Below, piece by piece: positions 5,607-13,239 of a stretch of DNA of 19,937 nt (positions within the stretch are counted from its first letter, which is position 1; every line of letters begins with the position of its first letter). Made by a program: the position numbers and the translations under genes. A model generated the notes under the pieces. It did not search any database and was not told the DNA's origin. It was given only the letters and a program-made list of their open reading frames with translations. Source of the DNA: Thiomicrorhabdus sp. (GTDB lineage Bacteria; Pseudomonadota; Gammaproteobacteria; Thiomicrospirales; Thiomicrospiraceae); the NCBI GenBank assembly GCA_015488565.1, contig WFNQ01000130.1, positions 1 to 19,937 of the forward strand, read 5' to 3'.

Positions 5607-7949
5607 ATGAAAATTCTATCTAAAGCGAATCTATCCCAACCTTTAATATGGATATTTATCTTCATCTTTTTTTGGGCAAGTCTGGTTGTATTTTTTAACA
5701 AAACTCCCTTTAAAAATGAACTCACTCAATTTTTCCCTCTCAACAACAATATTGAATCCCTATATTTAAAAAACCGTTTAGCTCCTGATCAAAGTGCAAG
5801 CTGGTTAATGCTTTCAATTAATACCAAGCACTCAAAACAAACACCAGAAGAGATAAGCCAATCCATTAAGCATTTACTTTTAAGTCTTAATGGTATTCAA
5901 CAGGTTTTAAATGGCTCAGAGCTATTACAAAGCCCGTTACAACAAAGTTCACCACCTAAACTCTATCCATATCGTTATTTACTGGCCAAATTTGACAGCA
6001 CTCAAATAAATCAACAGATACAACAACGCTGGGAGGAGTATCAATTAGGCTTTATTTTAGATAAACAGTGGCTCTTAGAAGACCCTACATTCCAATGGGG
6101 AGCTTATCAAAAAAAATTAAATCCTAGCCAAACACTGCCTAAACAGAATGGCGTCTGGTTTAACAAAAAAAATACTTCACTATTATTACTTGTTAAAGCG
6201 GACAACACGATAAAGGTGCTTTCAAATCTAAATCAACAACTTGAACAGAGATTAAGCAAATATAATTTTAATTTATCCGGAGCAGACTGGATTGCACAAC
6301 AAGCACAACGGCAAATAAAGCAAGAAGTCAATACGATTACCATACTGGCGCTAGGGATGGTTTTATTTGCATTATTCATTGCATTTAGATCCCCAAAACT
6401 CATCCTATTAAGCAGCCTTCCTCTTTTAGGGGCTTTTAGCATTGGTGTATTAAGCACGATTAGTCTATTTGGTAGTATGCAACTTATTACCTTTGCTCTA
6501 GGCGCAATTTTATTAGGCGTTGCAATTGATTATCCCATCCATATTATTTCGGCTTACCAATCTCGAAAGATATCTAGTATTGAAAAAATCTGGTCAACCG
6601 TACGTCTAGGTGCCCTTACCAGTGCCTTTGGATTTTTAACCTTATGGTGGGTAGATATAGAAGGGTTGCAACAAATTTCTATTTTTGCTGCAAGTGGCTT
6701 ATTGGCTGCCATTGTAATCACACAAGCACTAAAGCCTTATTTGGCTCGTCACTACTCACTAAATATTTCTGAATCTGAAAAAACCGCCCCTGCTGCAACT
6801 TACAAAACCAAATCCAACCCCTCTAATAATATTAAATTTTTATTATTAGGCCTATTGATTATTTTAATCATTTTATTTTTAAAACCCATTCAATGGCAAG
6901 ATGATATAGCAAGCTTAAGCCCTGTCTCAAAGAGTTTAATTCAAAATGATCGAACACTTAGAACCCTTTTTGAACAGCAAGAAGTTGGAAAAAAATTGCT
7001 TTTACCTGCCAAAAATATAGAGTCACTTTTACAAAAACAAGAAGCCCTACTCACTTCGCTTGAAAAACTAAAATCATCTGGTTCGATTCAACAATATCAA
7101 TTATTAGCACAAGTATTACCCAGTCAACAATTACAATCTCAACGGCAAAAAGCGTTCATCTCTGAACCAAGCATGACTCAGTTAATCAACGAGGCTGTTC
7201 AAACCACTCGTTTTAAAACATCACACTTTAAGGCTTTTCAGGAGAGTTTAGAGCAAAGCCGACACCTTCCTTTAATGACATTCAATCGTTTTATCACCTC
7301 CGATGACACCAGCGCACAATTGGCCAATCAACTGGTTCTAACCACACCAGATCAAGTCATTGGGGTCATTACCTTATCAGGAGTAAAATCGGATTTACTA
7401 ATACAAAATTTTGTCCAAGAAAATAATCGTCAAGGGCTGGTTTACTTTAATCAAAGAGCCTTCATTGCTAAACAAATTAAAGAAACTCGAATTCATTTAT
7501 TGAAAATACTAGGGGGTCTTCTGGTTGTTCTGAGTATAAGTATTTGGCTTAAATTTCGTAATATACAAAGTGTCTTAACCATATTAAACCCCATTATTCT
7601 CGCAATAGGATTAACAGTAGTCACATTTTCTCTATTGGGAGTTTCGTTAAGCATTTTTCATTTAATTAGTTTAATGCTGGTGGCTGCCATCGGCATTGAT
7701 TACAGCTTACTTTTTGCAGAAAGTGCTTCTCAAAAAATCGACTCAAACGTATGGACACACTCTATTCACGTTGCTTTTTTTACCACATTAGGTTCATTTG
7801 GTATATTAAGCTTAAGCAAATTATCCCTACTAAGTGCCATTGGCCTAACAGTTGTAATAGGGGTTTCTTTTTCATACTGTCTAGCCTATATCATGTCAAA
7901 AATGACTGACAATAAAGGCAATACGCAACTTAATCAGAAAGGTGAGTGA
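5607..7949 (+). CDS. MMPL/RND-type exporter (XanF-like, COG4258)
   Basis: The 780-residue protein has the typical two-fold layout: an N-terminal membrane helix (about 12-30), a large periplasmic region, a bundle of about five helices, then a second helix (around 412-427), a second periplasmic region and a second helix bundle. The conserved acidic GxxxDY motifs sit at Asp308-Tyr309 (GVAIDYP) and Asp698-Tyr699 (GIDYS), the proton-relay positions of MMPL transporters. COG4258 exporters are a constant part of aryl polyene clusters and are inferred to move the finished polyene lipid across or out of the inner membrane, with the LolA-like protein as partner. There is no Shine-Dalgarno; the ATG follows the previous stop by one base. 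The gene is very AT-rich: 14 of 60 G+C in bases 6841-6900. Confidence 0.88.
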   Translation: MKILSKANLSQPLIWIFIFIFFWASLVVFFNKTPFKNELTQFFPLNNNIESLYLKNRLAPDQSASWLMLSINTKHSKQTPEEISQSIKHLLLSLNGIQQVLNGSELLQSPLQQSSPPKLYPYRYLLAKFDSTQINQQIQQRWEEYQLGFILDKQWLLEDPTFQWGAYQKKLNPSQTLPKQNGVWFNKKNTSLLLLVKADNTIKVLSNLNQQLEQRLSKYNFNLSGADWIAQQAQRQIKQEVNTITILALGMVLFALFIAFRSPKLILLSSLPLLGAFSIGVLSTISLFGSMQLITFALGAILLGVAIDYPIHIISAYQSRKISSIEKIWSTVRLGALTSAFGFLTLWWVDIEGLQQISIFAASGLLAAIVITQALKPYLARHYSLNISESEKTAPAATYKTKSNPSNNIKFLLLGLLIILIILFLKPIQWQDDIASLSPVSKSLIQNDRTLRTLFEQQEVGKKLLLPAKNIESLLQKQEALLTSLEKLKSSGSIQQYQLLAQVLPSQQLQSQRQKAFISEPSMTQLINEAVQTTRFKTSHFKAFQESLEQSRHLPLMTFNRFITSDDTSAQLANQLVLTTPDQVIGVITLSGVKSDLLIQNFVQENNRQGLVYFNQRAFIAKQIKETRIHLLKILGGLLVVLSISIWLKFRNIQSVLTILNPIILAIGLTVVTFSLLGVSLSIFHLISLMLVAAIGIDYSLLFAESASQKIDSNVWTHSIHVAFFTTLGSFGILSLSKLSLLSAIGLTVVIGVSFSYCLAYIMSKMTDNKGNTQLNQKGE

Positions 7950-7964
7950 GGAAGATTCTAAACA

Positions 7965-7989
7965 TTAGCGCATTAATTTCATGTGCTAA
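7965..7989. terminator. Possible bidirectional hairpin at the convergence point
   Basis: TTAGCGCA (7965-7972) can pair with TGTGCTAA (7982-7989), eight pairs including one G-U, around a nine-base loop, and it lies between or inside the 3' ends of the two opposing arms. Only 29 bases separate the stops, so some transcription end signal is expected here. The stem lacks a strong GC core and a T-run, and half of it lies in the end of the oxidoreductase gene. Confidence 0.3.
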
Positions 7990-9202
7990 GTTGGTAAATA
8001 ATATCAACCATTTTTTTAGGCTTCGCTACAAAAGCATTCTCTTGGTTCCAAACATAGCCACTTAATACAGAGACAATAGAGCGAGTCACTTTATCTGTTT
8101 TATCTTTGCTAAACAAAATGCTTTGTAAACGACCATCGTACCAAGCATTCACAAACTCACGAAAAACATTAACCCCTACCATCATATAATCTTCATAATC
8201 AACCTGCCAATTAACCACCTCTCCTTTTAACTCTTTAACCATTAAGTCTGCTGCTTTAGAACCTGATTCCAATGCAAGCGTAACTCCTGAGCTAAAAATA
8301 GGGTCTAAAAATTCAGTGGCATTCCCTACAATCACAAAACTTGTATCAAACATTTTGGTGACCGATGCCGAATAACCATTAATAAAACCAACCTCATTCA
8401 GTTTTGTTGCCTTTTTATAGCGTTTAGCTGTGGTCGGGTTTGTTCTGATAATGTAATCAAAAAACTCAGGTTCACTCATATTAAATTTTTTGAAATAGCT
8501 CTCCTCACAGACTATGCCAGTAGAAGTTACTCCTTCTTTAAAGGGTATATTCCACACCCAAGCTTGGTTATCATCATGAATATCCACAAAAATATAGCCG
8601 TCTTGTTCATTCACCAGTGGACGAAGGTCTCCTTCTGTACGACAAAATATCGCCTTACGAACGGACTGTTCAGAAGGCTTATCTAGCTTGAGTAGTTTTG
8701 GTAACACACGACCATAACCTGACGCATCAATTACTTTTTTAACATTATATTTCTCAATATCACCCAGCTTGGTTTTTACCGTCACCAACGTTGCTTCAGG
8801 GTCAAATGCAATCACCTCCGATTCAAACTCTACTGAAACCCCTTTTCTTTCAGCATCCAATAATAACTCATAATCAAAAACTTCACGTTTTACCTGAAAA
8901 GAACAATTAAATTTTTCACCTAAATTATATTCAAAGTTAATCACTTCCAAATCTTCTTCTGTTTGAAACGCAACCCCTGGCTTAGACTGAAAACTAACAC
9001 GTTCAATACTTTGCAACATACCCGCTTCGTCCAGCAAATCGTTACAACGAGGCAGTAAAGATTCACCAATAACAAAACGTGGAAATTGCATTTTTTCAAC
9101 TAACTTAACGCGATAACCTGCCTGAACCAACTTTGCTCCTGCGATGGATCCTGCAGGTCCACCACCAATAATAAACACATCATAACTTTGATTAACAATC
9201 AC
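7979..9202 (-). CDS. FAD-dependent oxidoreductase of the tryptophan-halogenase-like family
   Basis: The 407-residue protein starts at GTG, with AAGGAAA nine bases upstream. The FAD-binding Rossmann motif is GGGPAG (13-18), followed by the FVIGESLLPR block (43-52) of flavin-dependent halogenases. Two further halogenase-type features are present: WVWNIP at 215-220 fits the WxWxIP motif, and Lys74 in QSKPGVAF lies where the catalytic Lys of PrnA/RebH-like enzymes is found. The C-terminal FAD segment is FLDPIFSSGVTLALESG (298-314). Xanthomonadins are brominated aryl polyenes and their clusters encode related proteins, so ring halogenation is plausible. Many family members in pigment clusters have no shown halogenase activity and may instead hydroxylate the aryl head. 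It is the last gene of the minus arm, four bases after the glycosyltransferase. Confidence 0.8.
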   Translation of the reverse strand: MIVNQSYDVFIIGGGPAGSIAGAKLVQAGYRVKLVEKMQFPRFVIGESLLPRCNDLLDEAGMLQSIERVSFQSKPGVAFQTEEDLEVINFEYNLGEKFNCSFQVKREVFDYELLLDAERKGVSVEFESEVIAFDPEATLVTVKTKLGDIEKYNVKKVIDASGYGRVLPKLLKLDKPSEQSVRKAIFCRTEGDLRPLVNEQDGYIFVDIHDDNQAWVWNIPFKEGVTSTGIVCEESYFKKFNMSEPEFFDYIIRTNPTTAKRYKKATKLNEVGFINGYSASVTKMFDTSFVIVGNATEFLDPIFSSGVTLALESGSKAADLMVKELKGEVVNWQVDYEDYMMVGVNVFREFVNAWYDGRLQSILFSKDKTDKVTRSIVSVLSGYVWNQENAFVAKPKKMVDIIYQLST

Positions 9203-9206
9203 TTTT

Positions 9207-9959
9207 CTAGTTTCCTTGTTCTTTAATAATATTAGGTTTCCCTGAAAGTGACGCGACTAAACCTGGTAAATTCATTCCCTTTTTAAGCAGCTTTTTAGCC
9301 ACCATCAATGTAATCTGAGTAATATCAAACCCTGCTCTAAAATGGCTTTCTCTGCGTTCTTCAGCATAGACGGTATCAATCGGAATAAAAACAAACTCAT
9401 ACCCTAAGTGTGCAGCATCAATAAGTACCTCACTTTCAAAAACAAAACCCGATTTATTCTCATAAATAAGGCCTATCGTCTTTAATAAAGCAACCGGGTA
9501 TAAACGAAACCCGGACTGACTATCGGCTATTGGTGTACCAGCAGCCCAGCTTACCCAAAAATCAGCTATTCCATTTGCTATACGCCTCGAACGTGGTGCA
9601 TTTTGACGATCCTTTAAACGAGAAGCGATGCATAGCGTATTAGGATAAGACTCAAAATATATGGCTAATTTAGGTATATCCAATGGATTATGTTGTGCAT
9701 CACCATCTAACGTAACAACCGCATCAACCCCCAAAGCCAGTGCTTTAAAAAATCCAGCTTGTAATGCTTTTGCTTTACCTCCATTTGTAGGTAAATCAAT
9801 TAATATCGCATTGGTTTTTTTAACCAACTCGGCGGTATCATCTTTTGAGGCGTCGTTTACCACAATGACAATAGGCGTTATGTGTAATGCCTCCCCCACT
9901 ACCTGTAAGATTGTTAGCGTTTCATTATAGGCAGGAATAACTACTGCAATTTTTTTCAT
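9207..9959 (-). CDS. Family 2 glycosyltransferase (DPM1-like)
   Basis: The 250-residue protein has the GT-A fold of family GT2: VVIPAYNE (6-13) at the nucleotide-sugar site, VVNDASKDDT (33-42), the metal-binding DGD at 85-87 (TLDGDAQH) and a DSQSGFRLYP segment (146-155) typical of dolichyl-phosphate-mannose-synthase-like enzymes. There are no clear membrane helices. It probably transfers a sugar to a lipid or to the polyene anchor on the cytoplasmic face of the inner membrane. It starts one base after the stop of the DUF218 gene (TAACATG on the minus strand), so translational coupling is likely. In enterobacterial clusters this domain is usually joined to an acyltransferase domain; here they are separate genes in opposing arms. 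Confidence 0.88.
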   Translation of the reverse strand: MKKIAVVIPAYNETLTILQVVGEALHITPIVIVVNDASKDDTAELVKKTNAILIDLPTNGGKAKALQAGFFKALALGVDAVVTLDGDAQHNPLDIPKLAIYFESYPNTLCIASRLKDRQNAPRSRRIANGIADFWVSWAAGTPIADSQSGFRLYPVALLKTIGLIYENKSGFVFESEVLIDAAHLGYEFVFIPIDTVYAEERRESHFRAGFDITQITLMVAKKLLKKGMNLPGLVASLSGKPNIIKEQGN

Positions 9960-9960
9960 G

Positions 9961-10659
9961 TTATCTAATTCTATTTAACATTCGTTGATTTCTAAAAAGA
10001 AGACTTATAAACCGACCGGTTTGATACCAATTTATTAAAAATGCTTCTAAGATTATTTTATGAAATGACTTTACACTAAAAGGGACTGTAGACTCAGCCA
10101 AAAGAAACTCCGTTTTAAACCCTAAGTATTCAGCCATTAATTGGCACCGCCGTAAATGATAACGACTGGTTACCAAAACAACCTTTAAGGGTCGTTTTTC
10201 GGAGAGAAGATATTCTCGTGTATTTCGTAAATTTTCTAAACTGTTTTTTGAACGATCTTCTAAAACAATTTGGGAACGCGTTGCTATCATGTCCTTTTTA
10301 CTCGCTAACATCGCAGTAAAGTAACCCTCTCCAATACTGGCTTCTGTCACCGTATTATTACCCGTTATCCCCCCTTGAAAAACAATCATACCTGGCTCAG
10401 AAGTAGGCAAGGCAGAAATAACCGCATCAATACGCTGTTGGTATTCTAATGCCATAGTGTTCTGCTTTAACTGTAATCCAAAAATTAACCAAATAGAATA
10501 TTTAGGCTCGGGATAATCTTGATTTGCAACGCGATAAACTAAAAAACTATGCCATAAAATAACCAGTCCAAAAGAAAATAATACCCATAAAACAGAAAGG
10601 GACAGCATTAAAATGCCATCCCTATCTATATTCTCTTTAATTCGACTAAATGTCAGCAT
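9961..10659 (-). CDS. DUF218 membrane protein (YdcF/ElyC/SanA-like)
   Basis: The 232-residue protein has one N-terminal membrane helix (about 16-37) followed by a DUF218 domain: SIWLIFGLQLK near 56-66, the GMIVFQGGITGNN block near 98, SKNSLENLRNTREYL and the VVLVTSRYHLRR motif near 163. DUF218 proteins are envelope proteins whose chemistry is mostly unknown; E. coli ElyC and SanA affect envelope precursor homeostasis and barrier function. Its tight packing between the lipoprotein gene (10 bases) and the glycosyltransferase gene (1 base) suggests a part in handling the lipid- or sugar-linked polyene. This link is inference from context. Confidence 0.82.
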   Translation of the reverse strand: MLTFSRIKENIDRDGILMLSLSVLWVLFSFGLVILWHSFLVYRVANQDYPEPKYSIWLIFGLQLKQNTMALEYQQRIDAVISALPTSEPGMIVFQGGITGNNTVTEASIGEGYFTAMLASKKDMIATRSQIVLEDRSKNSLENLRNTREYLLSEKRPLKVVLVTSRYHLRRCQLMAEYLGFKTEFLLAESTVPFSVKSFHKIILEAFLINWYQTGRFISLLFRNQRMLNRIR

Positions 10660-10669
10660 TAAAATCTTT

Positions 10670-11071
10670 TTATAAAGAACTTAACTGAATTTGAATGTTT
10701 CGATCCAAATTCGTAATCCAACTATTGTAGTTTTTATGAATTGTATTTTTCTTAGCATCATACTTTAAGTTTTCACTGCTCTTATATAATAAACTGTACT
10801 CTTTTTCTGAATAGGGGATGGTAATTATTGCTACATGCTTTCTAAGCATTAACGTGGCTTCTAACGTATTTTCATCAATCTCTTTTACAATCCAGCCCAA
10901 TGATGCACCAGCCGTTTTAATCGCTTTTTTAACCTGCTCTTTTTTATCAATAGAAATAGAGACGCTACTATTAGAAACATTCTTTATCGGCATCCCACCA
11001 CAAGCCGTTAATAAAAAAGACATTGTTACCACCGATAAAACAACAACCCATTTTTGCCATAATTTTTTCAT
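10670..11071 (-). CDS. Small lipoprotein of the polyene cluster, unrecognised family
   Basis: I choose the ATG at 11071 (133 residues) over a TTG at 11098, because the signal peptide then begins directly with MKKLWQKW and a GGTAGG-type site lies about 10-15 bases upstream. The lipobox is LTAC with Cys24. The mature part is lysine-rich, with VKKAIKTAGASLGWIVKEI (helix) followed by beta-strands such as ENTLEATLMLRKHVAIITIPY. I do not recognise the fold with certainty; small lipoproteins with this size and position occur in other aryl polyene clusters, but I know of no assigned function. It lies 54 bases downstream of the ketoreductase gene. Confidence 0.75.
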   Translation of the reverse strand: MKKLWQKWVVVLSVVTMSFLLTACGGMPIKNVSNSSVSISIDKKEQVKKAIKTAGASLGWIVKEIDENTLEATLMLRKHVAIITIPYSEKEYSLLYKSSENLKYDAKKNTIHKNYNSWITNLDRNIQIQLSSL

Positions 11072-11125
11072 TTTGAATCTACCTACCTTTTTAATCAAAA
11101 AACTGGAGTTTTTACTTAACTTCCG

Positions 11126-11860
11126 CTAGATTATACCACCATTAATTGAGATCACTTGCCCGGTTATGTAGCTCGACTTTTCTGATGCCAAAAAGCTAAC
11201 TAAATCAGCGACCTCTTGTGAAGTACCCGCTCTTTGCATCGGCACCATTTGCTTAATACGCTCTTGAGGAAAGCTGCTGTCTGCCATCTCACCTGCAATG
11301 ACACCAGGTGCCACCACATTAACGGTAATTTTTCGGGATGCCAGCTCCAGTGCAAGAGTCTTGCTTGCACCAATTAATCCTGCCTTAGCCGCAGCATAAT
11401 TAGCTTGTCCTCGGTTACCAATAACACCCGCAACCGAGGCAATGTTAATTATACGCCCCCATCGAGTTCTTATCATCGGAAGCAACAACGGTTGAGTAAC
11501 ATTAAAAAAACCATTTAAAGAGACATTAATGACTTTCTGCCATTGGTCATGACTCATACCGGCCATCACCGAATCATCATGAATGCCTGCATTATTCACT
11601 AAGACTTGAATCGGGCCGGTTTTTAAGAGTAGTGTAATATTTTCTTCCATCGAAACGACATCGGTTAAATCAAAACAAATTGCATAAGCACACCCACCAC
11701 TCTGTCGAATTTTTTCAACTAATTGCTCTGCTTTTGGCAACTGACTATTCGCATGAATCCAAACCTCATACCCGTCTTTTGCTAATTGCGCAGCAATAAC
11801 CGAACCCAAACCACCACTGCCACCCGTCACTAACGCTTTAATTTTTTGCATGCCTTCCAT
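11126..11860 (-). CDS. 3-oxoacyl-ACP reductase (FabG/ApeQ-like)
   Basis: The 244-residue short-chain dehydrogenase has the NAD(P) motif TGGSGGLG (12-19), NNAG (89-92) and the catalytic Ser142, Tyr155 and Lys159 (YAAAK). It ends in GQVISINGG, a usual FabG ending. It should reduce the 3-keto group after each condensation, before dehydration. Two starts are possible: ATG at 11860 with GAGAGAA upstream, or the ATG three codons later with GGAAGG upstream; I keep the first. Unlike its tightly packed neighbours, it is separated from the upstream dehydratase gene by 108 bases that contain palindromes and a copy of the dispersed repeat, so it may have its own expression control. Confidence 0.93.
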   Translation of the reverse strand: MEGMQKIKALVTGGSGGLGSVIAAQLAKDGYEVWIHANSQLPKAEQLVEKIRQSGGCAYAICFDLTDVVSMEENITLLLKTGPIQVLVNNAGIHDDSVMAGMSHDQWQKVINVSLNGFFNVTQPLLLPMIRTRWGRIINIASVAGVIGNRGQANYAAAKAGLIGASKTLALELASRKITVNVVAPGVIAGEMADSSFPQERIKQMVPMQRAGTSQEVADLVSFLASEKSSYITGQVISINGGII

Positions 11861-11887
11861 TCATTTCTCTCTAAATAATTTGTCATA

Positions 11888-11929
11888 CCAAACCCTTACA
11901 TAGAAACGTGAAAAATAGTGTAAGCATTT
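11888..11929 (-). repeat. Dispersed imperfect repeat, copy 2 (inverted relative to copy 1)
   Basis: On the minus strand this matches 1082-1123: 26 of 27 in the core (11895-11921), 32 of 35 when extended to 11929. In this copy CTTACA (11895-11900) and TGTAAG (11919-11924) form a six-base inverted pair at the ends of a 30-base unit; copy 1 does not keep that symmetry. It lies in the gap between the dehydratase and ketoreductase genes. Confidence 0.75.
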
Positions 11930-11965
11930 GGGGTTATGACCCCCCTACTGAAAAGAGTCGACTCT
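11930..11965 (-). promoter_or_regulatory. Two stacked palindromes between dehydratase and ketoreductase genes
   Basis: Just downstream of the dehydratase stop, AGAGTCGACTCT (11954-11965) is a perfect 12-base palindrome, followed on the minus strand by TTTT. About ten bases further on, 11930-11943 forms a five-base-pair stem (GGGGT/ACCCC) with a four-base loop. Together they could act as a transcript processing site, an attenuator-like stop or an operator. The structures are short, so function is uncertain. Confidence 0.4.
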
Positions 11966-11968
11966 ATG

Positions 11969-12424
11969 TTAAGGAAACACAATCATAACCCTACCCGAAC
12001 AAACGCTCTGTTGCTCTGCATCCGTAATATAAAACTCATACAACTTACTAATATCATTGGCTGTAATTAAATCCGCTTTTACCTCTAAAAAAGAAGTTCG
12101 TGAATTAAACACCCCCCATTTAATGGATTTTAGCAAGGCGATGTAACCTAACTGAGGTTTGAGTTCAGGAGAACTCAAACGTTCGATTAAACCACCATGT
12201 ACCGCCACAGCTTGTGCTCCATACTCTATTAAATGCATGTTAGAAAGAGATCGCCCTATTTTTAAAGGATTATTTTCACTTAAGTGCGTTTGCGTTTGGC
12301 AAGTAATTTTTTGGGGGGTAAAACTCGTCACTTTTTCTAATAGACACATCCCTTCTGAGTGTGGAATAATTGCTTCAACGTTAATGTTAGCAAGCTCTAA
12401 GTCAGTCAACATTCTTTCATCCAT
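11969..12424 (-). CDS. FabA/ApeP-like 3-hydroxyacyl-ACP dehydratase
   Basis: This 151-residue hotdog protein has the catalytic block IPHSEGMCLLEKV with His22 and a second-helix LIEYGAQA with Glu67. This layout resembles ApeP-like dehydratases, in which the PHxxxM(L)L motif replaces the HFP motif of FabZ. It would act with the ApeI-like enzyme to form the double bonds. Start and upstream stop overlap as TAATG, so translation is probably coupled to the chain-length-factor gene; there is no convincing Shine-Dalgarno for the ATG at 12424, and an ATG four codons later (preceded by GAAAG) is an alternative. Confidence 0.85.
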   Translation of the reverse strand: MDERMLTDLELANINVEAIIPHSEGMCLLEKVTSFTPQKITCQTQTHLSENNPLKIGRSLSNMHLIEYGAQAVAVHGGLIERLSSPELKPQLGYIALLKSIKWGVFNSRTSFLEVKADLITANDISKLYEFYITDAEQQSVCSGRVMIVFP

Positions 12425-13239
12425 TAATTTAGAGATACGTTAAGAATACGGTGCTGATTTAAAGAAAAACTCATCGGCTTCTCAAGCGATTTTACATGGT
12501 ACTCAGCAATGGCCTTAAGTAACGTAAAACCTTCTGCAGCAGCAACACCAATATAGGGGTTTTCTTTCTTAAGAACACCGCACTCTCTTGTGGCGTTTAA
12601 TGAAAGAGAGAGTACTGAAAATTCCGATGATTCTCTAATTTGGTTCGCATCTAAAATCATCGAAAAGGCAAAAGGAGGACAGGTTTTTTTTAATGAATCA
12701 ACGGGGATTAAACCATCAAGAGGAAGATCATAAACAACGACTAAAACAGGCATTTTTTCACTTTTTGATTGCAAAATGGCTTCTAATAAACCATTAGCAA
12801 CCGCATACTTTCCTGCTGAAATTGCATTTGCTGCCGCCTGATTAGACTGACCGATCATCCAATAACCTGCGGGGGCATTATGCACCGAATTATGAAACTG
12901 TATTGGTGAAATAAGCGGAGGGGTCTCGCTTACTGCTTGGCACATTTTAGCTGAGATATGAGGATCACCATCTTTGGAAACAAATAAAACCGGAAGGTTC
13001 ACCGCTTCATTTGGATATATTTGTTGAAAATGCGTTAACGCTTCTTCTGCTGTTTTTAATGCTATTTTAATCGTCTGTGTCACTCTACGACGTTCGTTGC
13101 TTGGTAAAAAGCTAGGACTGTATTTTTCAATGGGGAGTGAAGGGTCAAAGACCTCTCCTTCTAACAGCATTTTCTTAAAGCTTTTAAAGTTAGCCACCCC
13201 TGGTGCCGTTACACCCACACTTAATATTTGTGCTTTCAT
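12424..13239 (-). CDS. Truncated ketosynthase-like chain-length factor (ApeC-like)
   Basis: The 271-residue protein resembles the N-terminal half of a beta-ketoacyl synthase. Where an active ketosynthase has its nucleophile Cys, this protein has HNSVHNAPAGYWMIGQ, with no Cys, which is typical of the 'ketoacyl-synthase 2' / ApeC family. In the characterised aryl polyene system ApeC forms a heterodimer with the ketosynthase ApeO and the pair extends the chain with malonyl units. Start and upstream stop overlap as ATGA, so the two subunits are co-translated in a fixed ratio. It lacks the C-terminal His motifs of a complete ketosynthase; this is normal for the family and is not evidence of decay. 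Confidence 0.88.
   Translation of the reverse strand: MKAQILSVGVTAPGVANFKSFKKMLLEGEVFDPSLPIEKYSPSFLPSNERRRVTQTIKIALKTAEEALTHFQQIYPNEAVNLPVLFVSKDGDPHISAKMCQAVSETPPLISPIQFHNSVHNAPAGYWMIGQSNQAAANAISAGKYAVANGLLEAILQSKSEKMPVLVVVYDLPLDGLIPVDSLKKTCPPFAFSMILDANQIRESSEFSVLSLSLNATRECGVLKKENPYIGVAAAEGFTLLKAIAEYHVKSLEKPMSFSLNQHRILNVSLN

Noticed and set aside
10818..11129. 103-codon plus-strand frame opposite the small lipoprotein gene
   Set aside because: It is a mirror of the minus-strand lipoprotein gene, which has a signal peptide, lipobox and operon context; the plus frame has none.
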